Below, piece after piece: positions 33,531-41,494 of a stretch of DNA of 64,000 nucleotides. Position numbers and translations under genes: made by a program. Within the stretch, counting starts at the first letter, position 1; every line of letters begins with the position of its first letter. This stretch comes from JAICKM01 sp050998805 (lineage in GTDB: Bacteria; Chloroflexota; Chloroflexia; QHBQ01; JAICKM01), in the NCBI GenBank assembly GCA_050998805.1, contig JBPCPV010000018.1:137163-201162 (forward strand). The letters are read 5' to 3'. Under the pieces are notes generated by a model, which was not told the origin of the DNA, did not search any database, and was given only the letters and a program-made list of their open reading frames with translations.

Positions 33531-33833
33531 ATGCAGAATGGCCGGGTGGACCCGAAGAGCATACACGCGCTGACCGTGCAGGCTAGGCCCGGCAGGCAGG
33601 CGCTCGCCCTCGTCTGGGACTTCTGGAAGGCCTACGGCGAGAAGATCGCATTCTACCAGACGACTGTTATCCTGCTGGTGATCTACACGGTGATAGTCGG
33701 CCCGATCGCGCTGATCGGCAGGCTGACCGGCCACCACTTCCTGCCGCAACTCCCGGCGAGCGCGGCTACGCTTTGGCACCCGACATCTATGGGCCGCGCC
33801 GCCGACCTGGCCGAACTCAAAAAGCAGGGCTAG
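33531..33833 (+). CDS. Small membrane protein, SxtJ-like
   Basis: 100 residues from ATG 33531 behind GGAGG. One clear membrane segment (TTVILLVIYTVIVGPIALIG) preceded by a cytoplasmic region (RPGRQALALVWDFWKAYGEK). Small proteins of this layout regularly neighbour NodU/CmcH carbamoyltransferase genes and are named after SxtJ of saxitoxin clusters. Function unknown. The stop codon is one base before the carbamoyltransferase ATG. Confidence 0.6.
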   Translation: MQNGRVDPKSIHALTVQARPGRQALALVWDFWKAYGEKIAFYQTTVILLVIYTVIVGPIALIGRLTGHHFLPQLPASAATLWHPTSMGRAADLAELKKQG

Positions 33834-33834
33834 C

Positions 33835-35589
33835 ATGAACGTACTCGGCATCTCCTGTTTCTACCACGACGCCGCCGCCTGCCTTGTGCAGGATGGAGTT
33901 GTCGTCGCCGCCGCAGAAGAAGAGCGGTTCACCCGCAAGAAGCACGACGCCGACCTGCCTCGCAACGCCATCGCCTATTGCCTGAAAGCCGGCGGCATCA
34001 CGGCGGACCAGCTCGACGCGGTTGGCTTCTATGAGAAGCCGTTGCTCAAGTTCGAGCGGATCTTGCAGTCGGCGCTCGGCAACTTCCCCCAGTCCTGGCG
34101 GATGTTCACGCGGGCGATGCCGGTCTGGTTCCAGCAGAAGCTCTGGATACAGACCGAGATCGAGAGCGTCGTCGGCAAGAAGATACCGCTTTACTTCATC
34201 GAGCACCACCTGAGCCACGCCGCGAGCGCCTTCCTTGTCTCTCCCTTCTCCGAGGCCGGCATCCTCACCTTCGACGGCGTGGGCGAGTGGACGACGACCG
34301 CCTACGGCCACGGCAAAGGCACCGAGGTCGAGCTGACGAAGGAGATACGCTTCCCGCACTCACTGGGCCTGCTCTACAGCGCCTTCACCGCACACGCCGG
34401 CTTCGAGGTCAACGAGGGCGAGTACAAACTGATGGGCCTCGCAGCCTACGGTCAGCCGACGTACTACCAACAGGTGCGCGAGATCGTTGACCTGCGCGAC
34501 GACGGGTCGTTCCAGCTCGATATGAGCTATTTCGCATACCATTACAGCCTACATTCCTTGAGCGACAAGTTCCTCCGGGTCTTCGGCCCGGTGCGCGCCG
34601 CCGAGTCGCCGATGGAGGACCGTTACGCGAATATCGCGTCCTCGATACAGAAGGTGACCGAGGAAGTGATGCTCACGGGAGCGCGTTATGTGCGGCAGAC
34701 GACCGGCAGCGACTATCTCTGCATGGCCGGAGGCGTCGCGCTGAACTGCGTGGCGAACGGGCGCATCTTGCGCGAGGCCGGTTTCAAAGACATCTGGGTG
34801 CAGCCCGCCGCCGGAGATGCCGGCGGCTCGCTCGGCGTCGCGTCATACCTCTACCACAAGCTGTCGGGCGCGCCCCGCAACTACGTGATGCGTAACGCAT
34901 ATCTTGGCCCCGCCTACTCGAACGACGAGATCAAGTCGTTCCTGCATGGCGCGGGCGTCGCATACCAGGAGATGGGCGACGACGAACTGGTCGGAACGGT
35001 CGGTCGCCTGCTGGCCGAAAACAACGTGATCGGCTGGTTCCAGGGGCGGATGGAGTTCGGGCCGCGCGCGCTCGGCTCCCGCTCGATCCTGGCGAACGCC
35101 AGCCACCCCCAGATGAAGGACATCCTCAACGAGAAGATCAAGCACCGCGAGCAGTTCCGGCCCTTCGCGCCTGCGGTTCTGCTCGAGGAGACGCCGAACT
35201 ACTTCGCGCTCGACGCCGCACACGAAAGCCCCTACATGCTGCTTGTGGCCGACGTGCATCCTCAGTACCGTGCGCTTCTCCCGGCCATCACCCACGTTGA
35301 CGGTACAGCCCGCCTGCAAACCGTCACCGCCGAGGAGAACGGCCTCTACTACCGGGTGATCCGCGAGTTCTTCGGGCACACGGGCGTGCCGGTGATCGTC
35401 AACACATCGTTCAATGTGCGCGGTGAGCCTATCGTGAACACCCCGGCTGAAGCGTACAACTGCTTCAGCCATACCGACATGGACTATCTTGTGCTCGGCA
35501 ACTGCCTTGTGTCGAACGCGGCGAAGAAGATCATCGCGGCATATCCGGGCCGCAAGGCAGCCCGTGCCAAAGAAGAAGTGATCGTTTAG
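33835..35589 (+). CDS. Carbamoyltransferase (NodU/CmcH/TobZ family)
   Basis: 584 residues. The N-terminal Kae1/YrdC-like domain (LGISCFYHDAAACLVQDG, AAEEERFTRKKHD) has metal-binding histidines in EHHLSHAASAFLVSPF and the nucleotide loop TFDGVGEWTT. The C-terminal carbamoyltransferase domain has MEFGPRALGSRSILA, PFAPAVL and TSFNVRGEPIVNTP. Family members use carbamoyl phosphate and ATP to O-carbamoylate sugars or natural products. No biosynthetic cluster surrounds it; the small membrane proteins on both sides and the surface-protein genes downstream suggest a cell-envelope glycan substrate. Confidence 0.92.
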   Translation: MNVLGISCFYHDAAACLVQDGVVVAAAEEERFTRKKHDADLPRNAIAYCLKAGGITADQLDAVGFYEKPLLKFERILQSALGNFPQSWRMFTRAMPVWFQQKLWIQTEIESVVGKKIPLYFIEHHLSHAASAFLVSPFSEAGILTFDGVGEWTTTAYGHGKGTEVELTKEIRFPHSLGLLYSAFTAHAGFEVNEGEYKLMGLAAYGQPTYYQQVREIVDLRDDGSFQLDMSYFAYHYSLHSLSDKFLRVFGPVRAAESPMEDRYANIASSIQKVTEEVMLTGARYVRQTTGSDYLCMAGGVALNCVANGRILREAGFKDIWVQPAAGDAGGSLGVASYLYHKLSGAPRNYVMRNAYLGPAYSNDEIKSFLHGAGVAYQEMGDDELVGTVGRLLAENNVIGWFQGRMEFGPRALGSRSILANASHPQMKDILNEKIKHREQFRPFAPAVLLEETPNYFALDAAHESPYMLLVADVHPQYRALLPAITHVDGTARLQTVTAEENGLYYRVIREFFGHTGVPVIVNTSFNVRGEPIVNTPAEAYNCFSHTDMDYLVLGNCLVSNAAKKIIAAYPGRKAARAKEEVIV

Positions 35590-35602
35590 CGGGAGGGGAT
35601 TT

Positions 35603-35767
35603 ATGCTGTCACGGCTTTCCGTATTGGGCAATCTGTTCGCGTTTATGGTGCAGGGCAACCGCAAGTTCTGGTTGCTGCCGCTCGTGATCGCGCTGCTCTT
35701 CGTGATCGTGGTCCTGGTGCTCGGCGCTGCGACGCCGCTCGCGCCGATCATTTACACGATGTTCTAG
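35603..35767 (+). CDS. DUF5989-like small membrane protein
   Basis: 54 residues: MLSRLSVLGNLFAFMVQGNR, then KFWLLPLVIALLFVIVVLV and a short tail ending IYTMF. ATG 35603 lies behind GGGAGGGG. This N-terminal pattern followed by a single membrane helix is the usual companion of carbamoyltransferase genes (DUF5989). Function unknown; likely co-translated with the enzyme. Confidence 0.75.
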   Translation: MLSRLSVLGNLFAFMVQGNRKFWLLPLVIALLFVIVVLVLGAATPLAPIIYTMF

Positions 35768-35770
35768 CCG

Positions 35771-36007
35771 ATGAACGCTCCGAAGACACTCTCGCCGGGT
35801 GTGCGCTGGGCGCTGGTGATCGGGCTGTGGGTGGTGCTGCTCGCCCTGCTCACGCTCGCCCTCCGCAATTTCGGCTGGGTCGCAACCTGGGCATCCGGCC
35901 TGCTGTTGACCTGCCTCACGATATTCGGCGGCGTGATCGCCTTCTCACTGCTCGCCGCCGCGATACATCTCTCGGTGGACACCTTGCGAGGGCGGTATCC
36001 ATACTAG
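35771..36007 (+). CDS. Small two-span membrane protein
   Basis: 78 residues, starting three bases after the preceding stop. Two membrane helices (WALVIGLWVVLLALLTLAL, WASGLLLTCLTIFGGVIAF) and a short basic C-terminus (DTLRGRYPY). No family recognised. The tight packing places it in the carbamoyltransferase operon. Confidence 0.6.
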   Translation: MNAPKTLSPGVRWALVIGLWVVLLALLTLALRNFGWVATWASGLLLTCLTIFGGVIAFSLLAAAIHLSVDTLRGRYPY

Positions 36008-36050
36008 CTCTCCCCAACGCCCCGTCGCCGAGCTGGGCCGCATCCTCCTG

Positions 36051-38345
36051 GTGCTCGCGGCGATGGCTGTTCCCCTGCTCATCGGCCAGCAGACCCCAGC
36101 AAGTATAACCAAGAACATCGGTGAGGGCGAGTTTCTTTACAACGCCACCGGCTTCTTCCCGCATGGCGAGCAGAGTCCAGAAGGGCCTTTCCGATGGAGC
36201 GGGCCGTCGGCGAACCTCGACCTGCCGCCTCTCGGCTACCCCCTGCGGGTGAGGCTGCGGGTGCAGGGGGCGCGACCGGAAGATCAGCCGCCTGCACAGT
36301 TTGGGGCGAGCGCCGGCGGGCAGAGCTTCGGCGTTCGCGAGCTGCCCCGCGCGCCGACCGAGGTCAACTACAACCTGCCCTTCGCCGCGATGTTGAGCGT
36401 CAACCCGCGCCTCGAGTTGACCTCCACAGTATTCCAACCGCCGACCGACCCGCGTGAGCTAGGCACGGCCTTCTTCCGCGTCGAAACCTACAACGACGTA
36501 AGCCCCTCCTGGCCCGCGCCCTGGCCTGCGACGGGCCTGCTCCTCGGCACCCTGCTCACCTACGTCGCAGCCCGCGCCCTCACCCACCGTACCCGCCCCG
36601 CCATCGCCCTGGCCGTCGCCATCGGCATCGCAGCCGGCCTCCTGAACGCCTTCGAGCGCCCCTGGCTGATCTTCTACGCCTGGTATCTCGTTGCCCCGCC
36701 CCCAGTCATCATGCTCCTCCTCCCGTGGCTCCGACCGGCGGTCGGTGGTCAGCCGTCAGTGGTCGGTGATCAGTGGTCAGTAATCGGAGCGCGGGAGCCA
36801 GCCTTCCCCGATGCCGAATCCGCACTCCGCACTCCGCACTCCGCAATCGAGGAGCCTGACGTCACCGACCGGCCCTGGCCGATCACGCTGTTCGTGACCG
36901 CCGCGGCGCTTGCGGTCCTGGCCTGGCACTTCATCTCTCCCCTGATCCCCAGCGGCATTGGCTTCTCCGACAACGCGACATGGGGCACGGCCTTCTACGC
37001 CGAGCTACCCCCGCCGTTACAGGCCCTCGGCGTCATTGTGGTGGTCGTGGCTATCGCCTGGGCGCTGGTGAGCGGCCAGAGGTCAGCGGCCGACGGCTGG
37101 CGGTCCACGGACGGAGCCGTGTCTTACAGCAAGCAGCAATCAGCAGTCAGCCGCCAGCAGCCGGAAGCACGCGCCCCGCAATCCGCAATCCGCAATCCGC
37201 AATCCGCACTCGTACTGGGCGGCGTCGCCCTGTTCAGCCTCTTGCCGGCGCGGGTCTCACAGGGGGACAGCTTGGAGTTCGACCGGCGGATACCCCGTGG
37301 CGACCTATGGAGGGAGCGGGAGCTGCTCGACTGGTATCTGCACGCCCGGCTCTGGGCCGTGCTACAGGCATGGCTGCCGAAGCCGACGCAGGTCTATGCC
37401 CTGGTGTCTACGCTGGCCGGGGGAGCATATTTGGCGGGGGCGTGGCTGCTCGGGCGGGCCTTCGGGCGCGACAGGCGGGAGATCTGGCTGCTGATCGCTG
37501 CCCTGGTCGCCATCGGGAACATAGTCCTGTTTTTCGGCTATGTCGAGAGCTACTCATTGCTCGCGGCCGGCAGCCTGTTCGTGATCTGGGCCTGCCGGCA
37601 GTACACCGACGGGCGGATACGCTTCGGCGCGGTCGGCGCGATAGCCACCGTAACCGCGCTCCTCCACGGCTCGGCGCTCTGGTGGGGGCCGATGGTGCTG
37701 GCGGCCTGGCTGCTTCGGGCGCGGGCGCTGCCGGAGGCGACACGTTGGAAGACCGCGCGGCGCGAGGGCCTGGAAGGCGTGGGGGTCGGGCTGGCTATGC
37801 TGGTACTCATGTTCAGCGTCATGCTGATCGAGCGGTACGACTACACCCGGCTGCAAATAGGGCTGGCGACGCTCGGCGGGGGCGACAGCAACACATTGAT
37901 GCAGCTTGTGGCAACGCAGACGCGCTTCGAGCACTACACCTTCTTCACCTGGGCGCACCTCGGCGCGGTGGTCCAAGAGCAACTGCTGACTGCACCACTC
38001 GCGCTGCTTACTGTGCTGGCGGTGCTGGCGGCGGCATGGCAGGGGGTACGGCGGCTGGCGGGCGCGGCGCCGGGACTGATTACGCTCGCGGTGGGTGCAG
38101 CGAGCGTCTTCTTCTACAGCATCAGTTGGAACGCCGACCTCGGCTCGCGCAGCGACTGGGATCTGCTCTCGCTGCCCGCGCTGCCTATGAGCCTGCTCGC
38201 CGTCTACCTGCTGATCCACCTGCCGCCGGGACGGGCGCGCCGTCTCGCGCTGACCGCCTACCTCAGCATGTCGGCTGTCCATGCGGCGGCCTGGGTGCTG
38301 CTCCACGCGCTCGGCCTGCCTTTCCCATTGTCGCCTCTCAGCTAG
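36051..38345 (+). CDS. Large multi-spanning membrane protein with in-frame heptamer insertions
   Basis: 764 residues. An N-terminal lumenal beta domain (FPHGEQSPEGPFRW, DLPPLGYPLRVRLRVQG) is followed by about 14 membrane segments; the arrangement resembles GT-C glycosyltransferases, and the N-terminal domain resembles the pseudogene at 4200. Two loops consist of translated heptamer arrays: 36741-36850 (PSVVGDQWSV, SALRTPHSA) and 37128-37212 (QSAVSRQQPEA, SAIRNPQSAIRNPQSAL). These loops have no counterpart in ordinary proteins and appear to be repeat insertions that kept the frame. The start is uncertain, since the frame may begin at GTG or ATG codons near 36045-36063. Its stop interlocks with the convergent SLH gene in CTAG. 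Confidence 0.7.
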   Translation: MLAAMAVPLLIGQQTPASITKNIGEGEFLYNATGFFPHGEQSPEGPFRWSGPSANLDLPPLGYPLRVRLRVQGARPEDQPPAQFGASAGGQSFGVRELPRAPTEVNYNLPFAAMLSVNPRLELTSTVFQPPTDPRELGTAFFRVETYNDVSPSWPAPWPATGLLLGTLLTYVAARALTHRTRPAIALAVAIGIAAGLLNAFERPWLIFYAWYLVAPPPVIMLLLPWLRPAVGGQPSVVGDQWSVIGAREPAFPDAESALRTPHSAIEEPDVTDRPWPITLFVTAAALAVLAWHFISPLIPSGIGFSDNATWGTAFYAELPPPLQALGVIVVVVAIAWALVSGQRSAADGWRSTDGAVSYSKQQSAVSRQQPEARAPQSAIRNPQSALVLGGVALFSLLPARVSQGDSLEFDRRIPRGDLWRERELLDWYLHARLWAVLQAWLPKPTQVYALVSTLAGGAYLAGAWLLGRAFGRDRREIWLLIAALVAIGNIVLFFGYVESYSLLAAGSLFVIWACRQYTDGRIRFGAVGAIATVTALLHGSALWWGPMVLAAWLLRARALPEATRWKTARREGLEGVGVGLAMLVLMFSVMLIERYDYTRLQIGLATLGGGDSNTLMQLVATQTRFEHYTFFTWAHLGAVVQEQLLTAPLALLTVLAVLAAAWQGVRRLAGAAPGLITLAVGAASVFFYSISWNADLGSRSDWDLLSLPALPMSLLAVYLLIHLPPGRARRLALTAYLSMSAVHAAAWVLLHALGLPFPLSPLS
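36741..36789 (+). repeat. Heptamer array (GTCAGTG type) inside a gene
   Basis: Seven units in exact phase: GTCGGTG, GTCAGCC, GTCAGTG, GTCGGTG, ATCAGTG, GTCAGTA, ATCGGAG. In frame within the membrane-protein gene. Confidence 0.8.
36816..36850 (+). repeat. Heptamer array (CACTCCG type) inside a gene
   Basis: GAATCCG, CACTCCG three times, CAATCGA. Translated as SALRTPHSAI; five units of seven bases keep phase with each other. Confidence 0.8.
37128..37206 (+). repeat. Two heptamer arrays (AGCARTC and CAATCCG types) inside a gene
   Basis: 37128-37162 holds AGCAAGC, AGCAATC, AGCAGTC, AGCCGCC, AGCAGCC; 37179-37206 holds CAATCCG four times, followed by a CACTCG half-unit. Both lie in an open loop of the membrane protein. 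Confidence 0.8.
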
Positions 38346-41326
38346 GGTCCGGTCACCGCCAGATAGACTATCTTGCTCACCTGCCCACGCGTCGCCGGCG
38401 TGTTCGGCCTGAACGTACCGTCAGAGTAGCCGGAGATGATACCGTGCGCGTAGGCGGTCTCGATCACCTGGTAGAAGGTCGAGCCGATCGGCACATCGCT
38501 GAAATGCGCCGTGCTGGGGTTGAGCAGCGGCCAGCCACGTGCAAGCACGACGATCTTGGCGATCTGTCCCCGCGTGACGTTGTTGTAGGGGGCGAACGTG
38601 CCGTCAGAGTAGCCGGAGATGATACCGTGCGCGTAGGCGGTCTCGATCACCTGGTAGAACGGGTGAGCGGGTGGCACGTCGCTGAAATGCGGCGTGGCAG
38701 GGTCGAGCAGCGGCCAGCCCTGAGCCAGTACTACGACCTTGCATAGCTGGGCGCGGGTCATGTTCGCGTAGGGCCGGAATGTGCCGTCCGAGTAGCCGCT
38801 AACCACGTTGCGGCAGGCCAGGTACTCGACCGGCGTGTAGAAGTAATCGCTTGGATGCACGTCGCTGAACGTGCCGCCGCAGACTGTCGGCGTCGCCGTC
38901 GCGGGGAGCGGGGTGAACGTCGGAGTGGCAGGGAGCGGGGTGAAGGTCGGCGCGCCGCCCAGCGGAGTAGCTGTGGGCGTCGGCAACACACCGCCGCAGG
39001 CCGCAGCGTCCACAGTCGGCAAGGCGATGCCGTTGAAGCCGCCGGTGATCAACAGCAGGTGGCTGTTGGTGACGTAGCTCGCTGCGAGGGTGCGGCGGGC
39101 CACGGAGAGCGGCGCGCCGACGGTCCAGGCGTTCGCCACGGGGTCGAAGCGTTCGGTTGTCGCAACTGGGCTGTAGAATCCGCCTCCGTAGACATAGACG
39201 TAGCCGCCGCACGGCTGGCCGGAGTCAAGCCCTATTGCTGCCGTACCCCCTGCCGCGACCGGCAGCGAGGGCGCGCTAGTCCAGGAGTTGCCGGCGGGGT
39301 CATAGACCTCGACCGTGGCGATGTCGTTCGCCCCTACGTTCAGACCGCCGATCGCGTAGATCCGCCCGTCGAGCGCAGCGGCAGCCAGGAAGGAGCGCGC
39401 CGTCGGCATGTCGGCCTTGCGTGCCCAGCGGCTACCTGGGGCGAGAGCCGGGTCGAACTCATAGACAGTGTGGGTGACCGTGATACCGTCGGAGCCGCCG
39501 ATGACATACATCTTGCCGCCGACTGCGGCCACAGCAGCGCCGTACCGTGGGGCCGGCAGCGGATCGCTCGTCAGGATCGCCGCGCCGTCGGTCGCAGGTC
39601 GGTAGGTCTGCACAATGTTTGTCGCGCCGGTGCCGTCGAAGCCGCCGGGCAGGTAGATCACGTCTCCGAGGACAGCCGCGCCGACGTTGCTCACGCCCTG
39701 GAGTAAGGTCCGCCGCGCCGTCCAGCTATCGGCCCGCGAGTCGTATTCGAGGATCGGCAGATTCAGCCCGCCGTCTGTACCCGCACCGCCGAGGATGTAT
39801 GCCCTGCCGTTGAGCGGGAAGTCCACCTGGGCATGGCGGGCACGGGCCGCCGGCAGATTCTGGCGTGTCACTACATTGCCCGCGAAGCCGGTGAAGGCCG
39901 CCGTGCCGAAGATGGTACAGGTACTCGACAACTGCGCCGTCGCAGTGACGGCCACGGTGTCCGACTCGCCGGGTTGGGCGTTCTGCGGGATCGTGAGGCT
40001 GACGGTCACGGCAACTCCGGCGGCGGGAGGCAGCGGCCCTGTATTGGCCGGCACCACGCTCGACTGCCAGACGCTGCCGGTAGTGAGTGTGAAGCCGGTG
40101 GTCGCCCCGGTGAGGTTATAGAGGGTGGTCGAATAGGTCAACGTCGCCCCTTCGGAGCCATTTTTGCTGCCGGAGGCGGGGATGAACTCAGCGCCGGGTA
40201 GCGTGGTCAGATGCACACGCTCGCTTACCGGGTAATTCTGATCGGTGGATGCCACAAGCAGCGTCGTCACATCGCTGGTGCCCCCCGGAGCGCCCGCCGG
40301 TATGTTTACCGTGACGGTGAAGGGCACGCTCGCCCCCGCCGGGATCGGCCCGGTGTTCGTCGGCGTGACGACCGAATGATAGGCCGGGTTGCTGTCGCTG
40401 AGGGTGAGCGTATAGACGGTGGACACGGCATTCGGGTTAATGATCTGGCCGGTGTAATTGACGCCGGCACAGGCGGTATTGGCGGCGCTCTGGTCGCCGG
40501 GCGTGACTAGGGCTAGGAAGCGCACCGCCGTGCCCTGGGTGAGGGCGGGTTCGTCGTTGCTGTAATCGAGGCCGATGTTCTGGGCGATGTTCTGTATGCC
40601 GACCGTCGCGCTCGCCCCTCCGCCGAGACTGCCCGACAGGGAGGCATACTCGAAGTCGATCTGGTTGCTGTTTTCGTGGAAGATAACCTCGAAGGTGGCG
40701 TGGCTGTTCAAGTCGTTATAGAAGTCGGCGTTGCGCCACTCGACGATATAGCTGCGAGTAGGGGCGATGCCGAGAACGTCCGTATAGATCCCGCTGAGAG
40801 TGTCTGTGAGGATCAGGTCGTCCCAAAAGGGTGCTATTGTGCCGGGCGGAGCCATGTTGTTCGGCAGTGAGGTGTTGTTATAGCAGGTGTGCGTGTTGCA
40901 GAAGGTCGGCGCGGTGTAGAGCAGGCCGTTGTCGTCTATAGTCAGGTTGGGCACAGCCTGGCCGTAGACGGTCACCGAGAACGGTAAGCTGACGGTCTGG
41001 GTCAGGTCGTCACCGTTGAGCGCGGGCAGGTTATGTGTCGCGGCGACATAGCCGAAAGGAGGGCCGCCCGGCTCGTTGCTGTCGCTGACGACATAGCCAT
41101 AGGCATCGGGGCCGACGCTACGCAACGGCGCGTCGGTCGCGTTTCGGAGTGCGGAGTGCGGAGTGCGGAGTGCGGATTGGCCGGTGGGCGTTGCGGGCGC
41201 GGGTTTGCTCGCCGCCTGTAGGGGGCCCGGAGTGGCCGACAAGACCGCATTGCCTGCGAATAGCACGATGCAGGCAAGAATGAGGGCGGGAAATAGTCTG
41301 TACGCCAATTTTCGCTGATCAGGCAC
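38342..41326 (-). CDS. Secreted kelch-repeat protein with three C-terminal SLH domains
   Basis: 994 residues. A signal peptide (LFPALILACIVLFAGNAVLS) is followed by a heptamer-encoded stretch (QSALRTPHSALRNATDAPL), a beta-sandwich domain (about 75-290), a CARDB/NEW3-like beta region (about 290-500), five or so kelch units with paired Gly (AYILGGAGTDGG, MYVIGGSDGIT, IYAIGGLNVG), a Pro/Thr linker and three SLH domains (FSDVPPAHPFYQVIETAYAH, GIISGYSDGTFAPYNNVTRG). SLH domains anchor proteins to secondary cell-wall polymer, so this is a surface-layer-associated protein, possibly adhesive. SLH units two and three are nearly identical at DNA level. Confidence 0.85.
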   Translation of the reverse strand: MPDQRKLAYRLFPALILACIVLFAGNAVLSATPGPLQAASKPAPATPTGQSALRTPHSALRNATDAPLRSVGPDAYGYVVSDSNEPGGPPFGYVAATHNLPALNGDDLTQTVSLPFSVTVYGQAVPNLTIDDNGLLYTAPTFCNTHTCYNNTSLPNNMAPPGTIAPFWDDLILTDTLSGIYTDVLGIAPTRSYIVEWRNADFYNDLNSHATFEVIFHENSNQIDFEYASLSGSLGGGASATVGIQNIAQNIGLDYSNDEPALTQGTAVRFLALVTPGDQSAANTACAGVNYTGQIINPNAVSTVYTLTLSDSNPAYHSVVTPTNTGPIPAGASVPFTVTVNIPAGAPGGTSDVTTLLVASTDQNYPVSERVHLTTLPGAEFIPASGSKNGSEGATLTYSTTLYNLTGATTGFTLTTGSVWQSSVVPANTGPLPPAAGVAVTVSLTIPQNAQPGESDTVAVTATAQLSSTCTIFGTAAFTGFAGNVVTRQNLPAARARHAQVDFPLNGRAYILGGAGTDGGLNLPILEYDSRADSWTARRTLLQGVSNVGAAVLGDVIYLPGGFDGTGATNIVQTYRPATDGAAILTSDPLPAPRYGAAVAAVGGKMYVIGGSDGITVTHTVYEFDPALAPGSRWARKADMPTARSFLAAAALDGRIYAIGGLNVGANDIATVEVYDPAGNSWTSAPSLPVAAGGTAAIGLDSGQPCGGYVYVYGGGFYSPVATTERFDPVANAWTVGAPLSVARRTLAASYVTNSHLLLITGGFNGIALPTVDAAACGGVLPTPTATPLGGAPTFTPLPATPTFTPLPATATPTVCGGTFSDVHPSDYFYTPVEYLACRNVVSGYSDGTFRPYANMTRAQLCKVVVLAQGWPLLDPATPHFSDVPPAHPFYQVIETAYAHGIISGYSDGTFAPYNNVTRGQIAKIVVLARGWPLLNPSTAHFSDVPIGSTFYQVIETAYAHGIISGYSDGTFRPNTPATRGQVSKIVYLAVTGP
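41145..41179 (-). repeat. Heptamer array (CACTCCG type) inside the SLH-protein gene
   Basis: Plus-strand reading CGGAGTG four times then CGGATTG; on the coding strand CAATCCG then CACTCCG four times. Encodes SALRTPHSALR shortly after the signal peptide. Confidence 0.8.
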
Positions 41327-41354
41327 CTTTAGGCTCCTTGACTAGATTTCGCAG

Positions 41355-41382
41355 CGCCATACGCGCAACGCCATACGTCGCT
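41355..41382 (+). repeat. Short heptamer array upstream of the SLH-protein gene
   Basis: CGCCATA, CGCGCAA, CGCCATA, CGTCGCT in 7-base phase. Confidence 0.45.
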
Positions 41383-41494
41383 GCGCCGAAAGCAGAAAGT
41401 GCTGAGTGAAGAGTGCCTAACATTCTCACTCAGTACTTCCAACGTTCTACTCAGTTTACCAAACTGGGGCGGAAGGCGCAAGGGCGCGCCTACT

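Noticed and set aside
36980..38746. 588-residue plus-strand frame
   Set aside because: It overlaps the large membrane protein in another frame and then the antisense of the SLH gene. It is Arg/Gly/Ala-rich with no domain or signal.
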